From Acheta domesticus (Eukaryota > Arthropoda > Insecta > Orthoptera > Gryllidae), in contig JAHLJT010000631.1 in the NCBI GenBank assembly GCA_031308135.1, forward strand, positions 196,344,685 through 196,408,684: 64,000 nt of DNA, in the 5' to 3' direction. The notes under the pieces were generated by a model. It ran no database searches, was not told where the DNA came from, and worked only from the letters and a program-made list of their open reading frames with translations. A program made the translations under genes and the position numbers. Every line of letters starts with the position of its first letter. Position 1 is the stretch's first letter. This document shows, one piece after another, positions 13,345-25,958 of this stretch.

Positions 13345-13660
13345 GCGTCCGCCTGCTCTGATTGGTGGTTTTCCGTGGTTTCTCCGAACACAGGCGAATG
13401 CGGGAGCAGTACCCTAACAAACGGGCTACGGACCGCGCGCAATCTTTCCTTCATCTTCCTTGTCCTATCCTTACCCCTTACATATACACTTACACTACCA
13501 CGCACTACACTACCACACATGCCAGAGACCAGTTGGGAGCTTAGAGCTTGTCCCGGCTGGAGCGGTGCCAAGCTGGTTGGAGATATCTGGTTGGGGAAAA
13601 GCCTGCAAACCGACGTGTGGGTCAGAGCCAACCAGCTTAGAGATCTTCCTCCCTACCCCG
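13345..13660 (+). mobile_element. SINE (family A), body and tail
   Basis: This copy keeps GGTTTTCCGTGGTTTCTCCG, AGTACCCTAACAAACGGGC, the CA/CTA-rich segment, the GAGCTTAGAGCTTGTCCCGG block, and a tail with AACCGACGTGTGGGTCAG. Head sequence upstream (about 13.27-13.34 kb) is weak. The ORFs seen across it in both strands follow from the SINE sequence and are not genes. Confidence 0.65.
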
Positions 13661-13829
13661 AATAATAAAAGTTACGTTACACCTACGGAATTAATGACGT
13701 TAACTAATTTCCCCGATTGAAATATCTATTCAATCAATCAATCCACCTCGTGGATTAGAACATTCATCGCACCTACGGAACTACTGAGCTCAGTAGCTGT
13801 CGCACGCGGAATCAATACTCATTCGCTTC

Positions 13830-14120
13830 AATGACCACACGCCTTTCGCCCGAGGCCTGCGGCGGCGACGCGGCGGCGCGACCTTCCCGGTAATGCCACG
13901 GGCTGCGCTGCGGTCGCGCATTGTGCGCAACGCCCTCTCTCCGGGCTGCTGTGCGCTTTGTGGACCGGCTTTGCGCATGCGCAAACGGGCAGCCTGCACG
14001 ACAATTTCGCGAATTGCCTCGCCCGAGTGTGTTTGTGAATGATGACGCACGCCCCGCTAATCTTTAGCGGGAGGTGCATCCAATCCAGGAGGCGGTTGGC
14101 AAGTGACCTGTGCGCCGGGT
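13830..14120. other. GC/CpG-rich island
   Basis: GC-rich patch with GGCGGCGACGCGGCGGCGCG and TTTGCGCATGCGCAAA. The latter (about 13970-13985) is a perfect palindrome around GCGCATGCGC, resembling the NRF-1 site pattern. No gene seen. Confidence 0.5.
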
Positions 14121-15779
14121 TTAATCGGTTGTGGAAATAGTGGAAAACAAACACGGAGGAATTGAAAAGGAAAACAAACATTGAGAGAAATTGAACGAGT
14201 TTTCCTCTTTCAGAGGGTTGAAAGGCACTGTAAGGAATTCATTTGGGACATGGAAAAAATGATGAAGTTAAATGGTGTAAAGGTACCTTAACTAAAGGAT
14301 TTACTTCAACGTCAAAAGCCAATTTTAAAATTTGCCTAAAATACTTGAGTAATACTCCAACTTTGTTTATAAATGAATGTGAAGCACTCATTTGTCCAGA
14401 ATGTTATATTCTGTATTCGAGGAACTGATTTATCTCATACCATTTTATGTCCTATATAATTCAAAACATTAAATTTGCATTGAATATAATCCTGGAACCT
14501 TGTGTACTTAACAGGGTTTCTATTTGTTTGAACTATAAAATTACCGTTAATTCCAATTAATAACCAAGTGGACGTATTCAAATACATTAATGTATTATTC
14601 TATGATCTCAATGCGTCTCTACGTTTTTGAACAAATTCAAATAAACTTAACAGACCTGAATAAATGCTTATTCGTATTCCGAGAAGACCGTGAGAGCAGA
14701 CGTGAGCAAACTGGAAGTGATGGCAGCTACGACATCCAATAGTTTGCTTCTAGACTCATTTGATCGAAGGACATGCCGCCGCCGTTGCGACACCCTGAGC
14801 GGCGCGATTTGCTGTTGGTGGGAAACAATAAAGCTTCTACAGAAAAGATTTAAAGTGGGACAACTTACAGAGAAACCATACATATTGCTTCTACTTAGTG
14901 TCTATTCTCTACTTCTATCTACTTGTTCTATACACGAGAATTTAGATCGTTGGGAAAACTTTGTTTACAAACAGAAAATTGAGAACCAATTACATGAAGT
15001 AGTCACGTATTATTGTCTGATGTTGATATGATGGCATATTATTGTCTGATGTCAGGCGTGTGATAATACTTTATTCCACACGTACCTCTTTTTATTAGCA
15101 TGAATCAATTTCCATTTTCTCGCCATTAACAATTTAAACTTCTTCGTGCATAGTTCCAACGGTAAATGAGAGAATTTGATACAACGAATTTTTAGTGGCA
15201 ATGGAACTCTACTAGCATTCATACTATGTTTACAAACGTATCTATAAAAGATGTAATATGAAATTTAGAGTTTCATATTTTTCAGGTAGACCTATGTTCA
15301 ACTGAACAAAAAGCTTATTTTAATTCACAGAATCTTGGGACATGAAATAATATTTGAAAAGTAAATAATTTAATAAATTAAATTATCACATATATTTTAT
15401 TCATTATATTTTTACAAAATTTTAGGAAATATTTTTGATAGAAATAATAAACTCCGCGTGAAAGAAGAGATACAATTAAATAAGGATTTCAACCATCTCC
15501 TTATTTTAACCATGATCGTTTAAATCGCATTAGAAAATCACAGGTTTAAGATACTGAATGTGCTTATTATTTTCTTTTTGGTTTTCTCATCGGAAGATTT
15601 AATACCCAAAACGAAACAGCAAGAAAAAAATACAAAACTCTTTGTGCGAAAATAAAAGTCATATGAAGACATCCTGATACTTGATATCATCAGAGATTTC
15701 GATTACATCGCGAAAAGAACAAATAAGATGTGCTGATATATTATGTGATGTTCGTCGTACTGGCCCCCTGCAAATGTTT
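14121..15779. other. AT-rich sequence without recognised features
   Basis: ORFs at 14243-14428 and 14690-15031 have no recognisable domain. No repeat was identified. Confidence 0.45.
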
Positions 15780-16320
15780 TCCTCAGAGGGCTCTGATTGC
15801 CGTGGAATTTGCAGGAGGCCGAGACGGGGCATAGGCCGGCAGCCGAGACAGCAGCGAGTCCTGGCCCGACACAGTGGCTGGAGGGGACGGGGCGGGGGCG
15901 AGCGGAGCGGGCGACGACCGCGACCAGACCGCGCGTGGCGAGGTCGGACGACGGGGGGTCCGAGGGGGGCCGGGGGCACGGGCCCGGCGGGCAACCCGAG
16001 CCGCCTCATTCCGCCGCGCGCCGCCATCCCCCCCTTAACTTCCACCCCTGCCCCCACCCCCGGCGGGCGCCGCCTGCGCAGCCGCCGTTTGTAAAACACA
16101 AGACCCCGGGGTGTTTTTAAAATCGAACCCTGCCGTCCCCCCTGCCCCCGCCTGCAGCCCCGACGGCCGCTGCTCGCCCGGGTGCCGCCCCCGCAATTAA
16201 AGGGGAAGCGATCTCCGCGCCGCCACGCGACCGGCGCCGCCGTTGCCTTTCCGGAATTCGTGAACGCGCCCGTTCGGTTATGAGTTCTCGGAAAAGGTAC
16301 TGCGCGTTCAGAAAGGCGCT
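15780..16320. other. GC/CpG-rich island
   Basis: About 540 bp of dense CpG sequence, with purine-rich then pyrimidine-rich parts (CCCCTGCCCCCGCCTGC). The overlapping ORFs on both strands are composition artefacts without domains. Confidence 0.6.
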
Positions 16321-17261
16321 TACGGTTTCACGGGCTACAAAATGAGCGCATTTTGAAAATATGTAGGCCTGCGAAAAAACCTTTATAAGGACGATTTAGT
16401 TTCGTGTATGCTGAGTTTATTAGGAAATGAATTGCAGTTATAAAAATCTTTAATATCTCCCTAACATTTTTCCACAGAAATAAGCAATGCCTAGCATATT
16501 TTCATTATTTTCTTTTGGAATGTTGAATGTGTACGTAGAGAAAGATTTTAAATATTGACTTTTCAAACATTTTAAAATATGTCTAAAAAGGACGGCTTTC
16601 AAGTAATTACTAACATACATTTCAGTAGACTATGGCTTAGAGGTTATCAATACAGATCTTTGATAAATAGAGGCAAATAGTCAATTTGACCCTGCACACA
16701 ATTTTATAAACGTACGAAGGATGAGTTAAATCAAAATTTTAATTTTTTTAAGTAAAAGTACTGAGAACTTTGAAAAGTGTTTTAGATAACAACTTTCAGT
16801 TGAAGTACTTCCTCAAAGTCACGGAAAATAAAGATGCAGTAAATGCTACTAATTGAATGAAAACTTTGTAAATTATTTTAGAAAACGTAAACACTCCAAA
16901 ATAACTTTTAATTTTCCTTTAAAATATTTTTCATTATTCATTCCACTTTTTCATGTTTTTCTGCTTTAAAGTTAATCATATTCTCAGGGTCCGCGGGACC
17001 TAAGTTAAAATATTTTAACGTTTACATTGCACGGACAGTACTTCAAGAATGTTTAGTGTGTATTCCGATGAAGATCAAGTTCAGTGTCCTGATCATAGTA
17101 GGCCTATATCTAGTTAAAAATGTAACGCTCAAGTGTAGTCAAGATGATTGAATGATCATCTATCTATCAGTATCTAATAATATCAAGTGATGTCAAGATG
17201 GTTGTTAGTCATTCAGGGCGCGTCAACTAATGAGGTCAGAAGTCCCGTATATGTTGTGCAT
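16321..17261. other. AT-rich sequence without recognised features
   Basis: Nothing recognisable up to the SINE at 17262. Confidence 0.45.
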
Positions 17262-17735
17262 GTTTTCTTCTTCGGGGGGTGGGAGCGATCTTCCCCGCTG
17301 GATCCGGCGCCGACCTACAGTCGGCTAGAGAGGACTTCCTCAAACAGGTATCTCCCACCAGCCGCGTAACCCCCTCAGCCGGGACAAGCTCTAAGCTCCC
17401 GACCAGTTGCCCGACATGTGTGGTAGTGTAATGAATGTTAGTGTGTGTTAGAGGTCAGGATAGGACAAAGAAGAGGAAGGAATGATCGAGAACAGTCCGT
17501 GGCCTATTTGTTAGGGTACTGCTCTGGCATTCACCTAGAGTTGATCGAAGAAACCATGGAAAATTCTTAACCTGAACATACGGCCTCTAGAATTCTACTC
17601 CAGACAGATGCTGAAGTCGACCTTCCTATGTAGCTAGTGTCGAAAATCCTGCCACCGTCGGGACTCGAACATAGAACCTCCCGGTCTGAGGCACTGCAGT
17701 GTCATCAGTTGATGCAATGAGCCTCCTCCCCCGGT
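17262..17735 (-). mobile_element. Full-length tRNA-derived SINE (family A)
   Basis: On the minus strand this copy has, in order, a tRNA-like head with an A-box-like GGCTCATTGCATCAACTGATG and a B-box TGTTCGAGTCCCGACGG; a central block around TTTTCCATGGTTTCTTCGAT; a CA-rich variable segment; a GAGCTTAGAGCTTGTCCCGG block; and a tail with GTAGGTCGGCGCCGGATCC and CAGCGGGGAAGATCGC. It is about 475 bp and serves as the reference for the other copies here. Transcription would be by RNA polymerase III from the internal promoter, with LINE machinery needed for mobility. Confidence 0.75.
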
Positions 17736-17825
17736 AAAGTGTAGTCAAGATAAGGGAGACGTTCTTCTCGTATTTTTCGAGAACTTGTGTGTTATGCCAT
17801 TATACACAGGCATAATACAAAATGT

Positions 17826-17983
17826 GTGAGCCCAGGGATTAGACACATCCAAGTTGTATTTTATTTAATTTACTAATTGTACTGTTCAATTTTTATCTAT
17901 ATATTTATGTATTACATGGTTAGGCGGAAGAGCGGGCCTGATGACCCGAGTCTCACCACACAAATAAAGTCACTATTATTATC
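17826..17983 (+). mobile_element. LINE 3'-UTR fragment with ATT tail
   Basis: The block begins GTGAGCCCAGGGATTAG and contains the GGCGGAAGAGCGGGCCTGATG motif region. It ends with AATAAAGTCACTATTATTAT. It is the second copy of the family seen at 44524-44700. No coding sequence of the parent element is attached, so it is a severely 5'-truncated insertion. Confidence 0.7.
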
Positions 17984-19599
17984 ACAAAGACGTAAATATA
18001 AGATGTGGCGAGAAAGAAATATTCACAACTGCAAAACCAAAGGCAGGTAACATTACAACTAAATTTGAATATTACAAGAATTTAAATTGATCTTTAAGTT
18101 GGAGTTTAAAACTAAATATGATTTATTTCCTTTGCAGAGTTTTCATTTATATAGGTATCTATGAAAGAGTAAGAGAGAAGTCGTAGAATCCCTAGTTAAT
18201 TTGTTACAGCTAGTTAATTTGCAGGAAATATATGGTTATAAGCCCCACCTACTACTGCTGGATTGCGTATGTTAGAAACGTTTTCTTTGTATATTGTAAA
18301 ATAATATTTACAAGTAGTGAAATAAATACATGGAAGGCAAATTCCCATCCTCTCCTATATTATTTCACTAGTATAGATGAGTTTTCTCGCTCTCACACGC
18401 AACCAGTCTTTAGAAATGAGATCTCTAAACAAATAGAATTTCACAGACACGTGAATAATTGCATTTTGACATTAAAAATATGAAAAATTGCTGAAAAAAC
18501 ATAACTAAATATTGATATCAAATGCAACCCGCAACACTCTGGAGCAATGTTAAACCTATATTGTTAAATAACTCCTAAAAGCGTTCTAGCATCTTAAAAT
18601 CTGCTATTTTGACGCCGAAGGACTCAAAAAACTTTCCTCACACCGTAATCTATAGGATGAGATCTTCTAGGACATTGTATTACATTTTGTCTGGTCTGGC
18701 GATTCTCGATTCTACCCGCATCTGTTCAGAGACGTGCAGAATCTGGAACTGTATGTGAAAGTACTTGATACAGTATGCGACTGAAATTCACAGGTGTACG
18801 AACCTCTCTGTTTGGTAATAAAGTTAAATAATATTGCATAGAATAGAGTTAAAATTGCACGATCCTGAATTTCCTCATGAACAATTTTACGTATCTTTCT
18901 CAAAAGTAAAACGCATTTCTAATACGTTTTATGGCAAACAAGAAAAGCGAAAAGCTAACTGTCAAGGAAGATGGTACAATTACATCAAATGTTTTTAAGG
19001 AAGTGTGAATTGATCCAAGAACATAAATTTATTGAAAAATTGTTTAAAAAATCAATGGCATTGTGTTTTATTTTTATTTGAAGTTACCTTTATTCATTTT
19101 TTAAGCAAATAAACATGTTTCGTTAACACCTTTACTTCTTAATACGGAAATGGAAGGATAGGAAAGACGGTGGGTTTTAACATGCCAGAGTTCTCGCGTG
19201 GGCACACTCGTTAAAATAATTCTTATAAACTAAATGAAAATATTTAGAGATTGCAGTTTTAATATAAACAATTTAATTTGTCTATGTAAACGTATGATGT
19301 CATGCGCGACAAAGAACAAAATGAACCCTCTTACCTTTATTTCCAAAAATTAAAACAGTAGGTGACATAATTCATCTATGCAGAGATAATTTATTGCATA
19401 CATGTTAGGGATCAGTAGAAAGGTTTAGTTTTTAACGTTTCTGATGTAATTGATTTCTCTCAGTTTTTTTTCATCCAGTCAACAAAATTATTTATCTTAC
19501 ACGATCCAGGAAAACCAAGATACACGTCGCACCTACCGCAAACACTATGCTCCCTAAATCAAAAAAAATATCCTGGTTATTAGCAGGAATCACTCCGCA
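17984..19599. other. AT-rich sequence without recognised features
   Basis: No gene or nameable repeat. Short ORFs only. Confidence 0.45.
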
Positions 19600-20260
19600 G
19601 CGTGCGTTCGGTTTCCAAAAAAAAGATAAACGACGGCCCGCCTTCCCCTTTTCCCCCTCTACCTCCCCGTCCTTCCCCTACGCGGCCGGCAGGCAGGCAG
19701 GCAGCTCCCCGCGCCGCGCGTAAATTCCCTTATCGCGACCGCCGCGTCCGTCCAAAGCCTCGTAACACGGAGATCTCGGAAATAACGGAAGATTTTTATT
19801 CGCGGCGTGGCCACTCGGGGGCCGGGGGCGGCGCGACGCGAGCGCGGCGCGGCGGAGCTTCGCGAAGCAACGCGACGATTTATCACGCGGAGTTTGCCGC
19901 GCGTCCACTGCAGTGGACGGGGCGCGGGAAGGCAGGGGCGGGGGGGGGGGCTGGGGAAAGGGATCAATGTCGCCGATGTTACGCGCGCTATACGCCCCCA
20001 CACACTGGATTGCGCCCGCTTCAATCGCTCGAAATAAAAGTCTCTCCGCGCCGAGAGGGGTTGAAAGTTTACGCGAGGGAGAGAGCTGAGTGGAAGTGGG
20101 CTGCGGAGTAAGGGGGACGGGCGGCGGAGGGGAAGTGAGGGGAGTGGGAGGGGTTGAGATGCGGCTCTGCATTAATGGCACGTGAGCGCTGAGAGCTGAG
20201 TGTTGGAGCTGGGCTGTCGAAGCTGCTGTCCGGGATTTGGAAGATCTCGCTGAGTGTCGA
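19600..20260. other. GC/CpG-rich island
   Basis: About 650 bp of CpG-dense sequence, including a G-run (10 G near 19.94 kb) and GTCCACTGCAGTGGAC, a 16-bp perfect palindrome at about 19904-19919. Several overlapping ORFs of 76-216 codons on both strands are Arg/Pro/Ala-rich artefacts. Confidence 0.6.
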
Positions 20261-23200
20261 CGTTCCCTTTTTTTTTGTCGTTCTCTGTTAGTAACGTACT
20301 GTTGTCGCGTTTTAAGACACACTTTCATGCTTTCGCAAGTTTATTTATGATTATTCGACGTGTTAACTGCTCTTACGGCGGTATCGTCACAGTGGTACGT
20401 TTAAGTAACGGCAGTTCAAAATAGTTAATGAAGTGCGGAAGGAGGAACCTCTTTTCGCCAACCCGGGAGCGCACAATTTTCAGAAAAAAAACTGGAATAA
20501 TTAAAATTATCTTCTAAGCTGGCGAATCAATGGATATTTTAAATCATGGGCCATTTGGAAACATGAGTTTTAATAGACTACTACCATCCAGTGGAAAATA
20601 TATTTTTAATCGTGACTTCCGTTGTGAAAGCATATTTTGTTGTAAACAACAAGATGCTTAGTTTGGACTCCCTGTTTCTAGTAATGTCTTGGATACCGAG
20701 GACCGCATCTAGTGTCGACATGCTTTTTGTGCGGAATACTGAATTCCCTTTACATTTTAAGACTAATCTCAGGAAGTTCGATGTTGTGAAGAGAAATTCA
20801 TTGCGGAGATTTGTAAATTGGGAACGATATCTGTGGCTCATTATTTTAATCACCAGGTCAATTTGCGAGTGCAGGACACCTAATTTTTTCATGTTAGAGA
20901 ATTTGAAAGAGTATTATATTTATTATTAACCAAAAAATCTTAGTGTTCTTTAGAAAAGATTACAAATAAAAACAGGGCTTGTTTCAAAAGATACTGAGTA
21001 CAGCAATTCTAGAAAAGATAAAAAATTCAACAACACATTTGTTATTAAATACGCAAAAACAAGCAAAAACGAAATTGAATTTTCCTTATTAGTAATTTCT
21101 ACGTTCAACTAGGATTCGGTACTTAAAATCATTTTTATTAGTTTGGAAAGGACAATCATTCTTGGAGACATTCCATGTAAAAATGAAAATATAAATGTAT
21201 TTGTGTTATATGCCTTAAACATTAATCTTTAGGCCATTTATTTTAGTTACAAATGAAATGGTATCTAAAAAGATTAATGTCTCAATTTTGGTTCATTACA
21301 GTTATTCATCATACGAATTTTTTCTCGTTAAAAATCACAGATTTTATTTTCCTTTTTCGCTTAAAAACTAAATCAATTATTACTGAAAGTGAGCAAATAA
21401 TTAAGGCCAAATTTCAATGAACGTAAAAATTAAATTCTCGTTATTGAACTATGAAATGTGTACGTCGGTTATATCTGCAGCACATTGGCAAACAGATTTC
21501 TAAGAAGAGTCCCTCGGAATTCAGCGAGTTATAATGTATTCACAACACGCTTTGTTTTTGAGAGCTGTTGACCCCTTCTAACTTGTATGTTGAGTGAAAC
21601 TAAGCAATGTGTATTTTGTTACTGAGATTTATTTTGATATTGCTACACTCAAATCAATTGTTTGGGAGGTAGGTTATAACTATGCCTAGGTATTGCAATG
21701 ATATCTCGTTATTCCACTGGGAGTAATGGTGAGTAAAGAAAGTGACTGCTTACAGAGTAGTGAGAAATTAGATATTAGTACCCTTCTTATATAAGTTCCA
21801 TATATTTTCATATTAATGCTTCCTTTTTTGGAAGTACAATTGTATAAAGCACCTGTTTTTTTTCTAAAAAAAATATTTTGATTATATTATTTTGTCCTCA
21901 CTTACTTTTCTTTCTTCCTCTCTTTTCTTTCTGGAAATGTGTAAAATAATTTGAATTCCTCTTGCTCCAGTAAATTGGTTTCAAATGTTTTGTAAAATAG
22001 AACTTTTCAAACATTAGTTGATGACGGAGTTTTCTTTTTGTCTTTCATATGTTCTAGGATTTTGAAAAAAGTACATGTTTCTCAAAATTCGTCCAAAACA
22101 AAGTATAAATAACACGCGTTGTTTGTTCAATTATTCCAACGTTTTTCTCATTCGGTCTCGCATTTTCTTCTTGTGTAAACGTTTCCACAAATATTACAAT
22201 CATACGGAACTAAAAAACAAAGCGCAAAAACATATTTATACGGGAAATATGTATCACCATTGTAACAGTCTAGTTGTGCGTGATGAGAATAATGGAAAAC
22301 GGTAAAAATCCATCCTCCTATGTATTTTTGTTTATACATTTTGTACACGTGGATTAAAGTAATTCTTAAAACGAATTTACTTCCATGAATCGTACACAAT
22401 TACGGGAGATACCAAACCTACACGCTACTCACGCTTTCAAATATGGAACCACACGTTATGTATGATATACATACAGCAGACAGAACTCATGTTGAAAACT
22501 TTATTATTATCAACGCATTCAAAATTTGTAATATTTCATTACTCTCCCCAAAATGCATTGTATTACAATTTTATTTTTATGAATTTTAGTATAATTACTC
22601 TGTTCTATTTTATTTTATACACATCCAACGATAAAAATTAAACAAGTTATGTAAAGTATGGTAATTGTATTATTCTAAGTTATTGGTACAACTGAAAACA
22701 TTCTTTTATATGCAATAGTATGACAACGCATACGTAACATTTATTTTAACATACATTTACCACGCCTTATCTTCATTCAGCATTAGTTGTGACGTATCAT
22801 TAACGAAGCACTTATAGGTAGTTACCAGAACTTTATATTTTTGTCTGACTAAATAAAACATTAACTTATTTTGGAGTTTGTTATATTTACAATACAATTT
22901 CACATAAATATTACTATTCTTAATTTGAAATGAAAGTAAGTAACGCATTGCAGACGAAGTAGGAAATAATTAGAAAATTAAATTTATACAAATGTAATGC
23001 AAAAACAAGTATTAATGAATAAACGAATTTTATCACCAAAGAATGAATTGTTTTTTTCTGCTGATAAAATATAACTATATCTTCACACTCAAAGTATCTT
23101 AGAGAAACTGTATGCTAACGAAGCTTAAAAAATAACCATTTACAATTTGCAACTGGCTTAAAAGTTCAGTATATGATTATTTAATTTTAGGTTGAATGAG

Positions 23201-24889
23201 GAGGATGGGGAAAACAAATCTCTATTCATGAGCGATCACAAGACCGAAAATTCCGTAAACATTAAACACTAATCGGTTTGAGGGCACCGTATGACGCTAA
23301 ATAGTATCGATGGGTTTGGAAAATAATGAGGCGTATTATGAATTAACTTTGCGGCGGGTGGCGGTCATTGGAGTCACACTAATTTATCCTTTTCCCTTTC
23401 CCCACTTCCCACTCCCACCTCTGCACCTGGGTGCTTTTTATCCGCATCTTCATTTATTCACACCCATCTTCATCAAAATTTAATATTTTATCCACAATTT
23501 CGTTTGTGCATGCGCTCGCAATGCGCTTTATCATTTTAATCCTCGTGCTAATTTAGGATTTCACCCGGATTCTCCATTTGTGAATATGTTCCGTGCACCA
23601 ATTCATCATTTTATTAACATTCGCCATTTCTCTCTTCTACGGTTTTCTTTTACGCGATAGCGGAGTCCACTTTACCTCTCGTGGAATTCATTACGATTCT
23701 GTTCGCTCGGCTAGTATATGTTCTATTGAAACTAGAATAAGCATAATAAATTGTAATTGTGAAAGTGTTTTATTTTTCAGAAAACTTACTTTTATAATTC
23801 AGAAAACAGACTTTTCGGAATAACAGCTTTTAACATTTTCGACAAATATGGTTATTGTGATTAAGCTGTTTAAACCTATGTTTTTAACTGATGTATTATG
23901 GAAAGATGTGATATTAGAGATAGAGATATATGCCACGGAAAGACGTCAAAGTGTTTTTGTGAAATTTCAAACTTTGCCATGAAATTAACGTAGGAACATA
24001 GTGACATAATAAATCGTATTTCTCTTCCTTAAAATAACTAAATTTCTTCCATTACAACATGGTACTAAATTGTATGTTATTGTAGGAAAATATTTCAAAA
24101 GCAAGGTAATTAAATTTTGCTTCCGTTCCCCAATGCGTAGTATCAATAACTTTTTGTCGTTTACTTTGTATCACTTTGACAAATGAGGAAGTGATCATGA
24201 ATTCCGGTTTTTATTTGCAACGTAGATAGCGGAAACAAGTCATTAAAATGCGTGATGAAATGGTAATCGGATGTTGCATTGAACAATTATCAGTAAAGCA
24301 ATAGTGCGTATGGAATTTGCAAAATCAGAAATGATACATTCCCAAAATATTGTGGTCAACATTATTAAACGGTGAAAATATATGAGATTTTTAGACAGAC
24401 CTTTTATCAATTTAGAAAATAATTCTATTAAAATAAACAACTTTGCAAAAGTTCCAATAAACATGTTGTACGCTTAGAGAAACAGTTTGTGTTGTGCAAA
24501 ATTGTCAATAATTTTAATTACTGTCAATTATGATTTTCTCCCAGCAACATCAGGAATTCCACATTCCCTGACACAACATTGGGTACACTTTTAAAATTAT
24601 TGAGAGCGTAGGTTTCCGCGGCCGGACTCAGTATGTTGGCTGTTGGCTGTCTGGAGACGCTGCTCCTAGGCACAGGTGCCAACGATACGGCAGAAGAGCG
24701 GCCTTTGCCTATGATGCGGCGTCTTCCGAACAACCAAGTATTACAATTTAAAATTATTGATCCCCATAGAGCGTAAATTTATTTTTTCTTTCCTATTCTT
24801 CAGTCTGCAACAGCTATGGTATTTAAAGAAAAGACCTTTGATTAATGCTCATTCCTACTACTAGACATACACGTTACAGACAGACTTTA
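20261..24889. other. AT-rich sequence without recognised features
   Basis: Short ORFs on both strands (for example 20591-20929, 20581-20892) overlap one another and lack features. No repeat class was recognised. Confidence 0.45.
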
Positions 24890-25165
24890 AAATACTGCTA
24901 TACTTCGACAATACTGCTGGACTTCCACTATTCTTCTAGTCTCCGACGACACTTACAGAATTCTACGACACAGCCATATTACATGCACAATATTTCAAGT
25001 CATCCTATAAAGTTCTAACCTTGCTCGACGTCTACGATACTGTCAGATTTCCACAATACTGATAGACATGAACGATACTTCTCGTCACACTTCTGATAGA
25101 TTTTCACGATACTACTAGACTTCCACGATACTATTAGACTTCCACGAAACTGCTAGACGTCCTCA
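24890..25165. repeat. Degenerate 19-21 bp tandem repeat
   Basis: Units such as TTCCACGATACTATTAGAC repeat at 19-21 bp. The last three (25.10-25.16 kb) are nearly identical and the upstream ones are increasingly degraded. Confidence 0.65.
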
Positions 25166-25660
25166 CTCCGCGTCCATATATCTTTCCGCGTCCGCTCAAT
25201 TAAAGGCAAAGAACGTGACCGTCTCCGCTCGGTTCTTTTGCTATTTCGTGCAATAGTTCATCTGAAATTTCTCGGGCAAAGTTCGCGCCCGAGCGGTCTT
25301 CAGCAGCCCCTTTCAGCCGTTCGCTGACAGAAGCGGCGCCGTACGTCATCCGACCCCCCCCGCTCCCCACCCCTCCTACGCACCGCCCCTCCCCTCGAGT
25401 CCCCTTCTCCTTTTTGCGCGCCGGACGATCTGTCTCTTCCACACTTCGCGCCGCGTTAAATTCTTTGGAACGCTCCGTTCAAGAGGGGCCATGCGCTCGG
25501 GCGCTGCGCTGCCTGGCGGTGATTCCCAAACAACCGGATCTGACTGCTGGATTCTCTTATCGCACATCCGGCCCGTCTCAGAGGATCTTATTGCGACGGG
25601 CGCCCAGCGAAAACGAGGGGCCTGGGGCGGTTGATTCGAGGAGGCCCTTTGTTTCAAACA
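25160..25660. other. GC/CpG-rich island
   Basis: GC-rich stretch directly after the 20-bp repeats. Overlapping ORFs on both strands show no family features. Confidence 0.5.
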
Positions 25661-25864
25661 AAAACATTCCTGTCCTGTCCTATGGCTAGACAGCTCGCTG
25701 TGGGCCTTAACAGCGGTGACCCAGCTTCTGGGCCATGGGATAAGGAGTTCGTGTTGTTAGCACGAAGACATTTATTCACCGTTTATTCTGGTCTTCATAA
25801 CTTTACGGGTGAGCTTTCTCATCGTCACAAATCGTTACACAATAGATACTGGAACATTTGTAAG

Positions 25865-25958
25865 AAAAGTGCACAGTTATTATTTACCCGACCGTTAATC
25901 GAACCCGGAGATTGCAACGTGGAAACCGAGCACGCTAACCAACGAGCCACCTAGTAGG
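25865..25958 (-). mobile_element. tRNA-derived SINE head (family C)
   Basis: The minus strand reads AGGTGGCTCGTTGGTTAGCG (A-box) and, about 30 bases on, CTCCGGGTTCGATTAACGG (B-box). The head resembles that at 10.56 kb. Body sequence beyond, toward 25.7 kb, is not clearly related. Confidence 0.55.

Noticed and set aside
19602..20328. ORFs of 76-216 codons on both strands in the GC island
   Set aside because: Several frames of both strands are open at once, residues are Arg/Pro/Ala/Ser-rich, and no domain is visible. This is what GC-rich sequence gives by chance.
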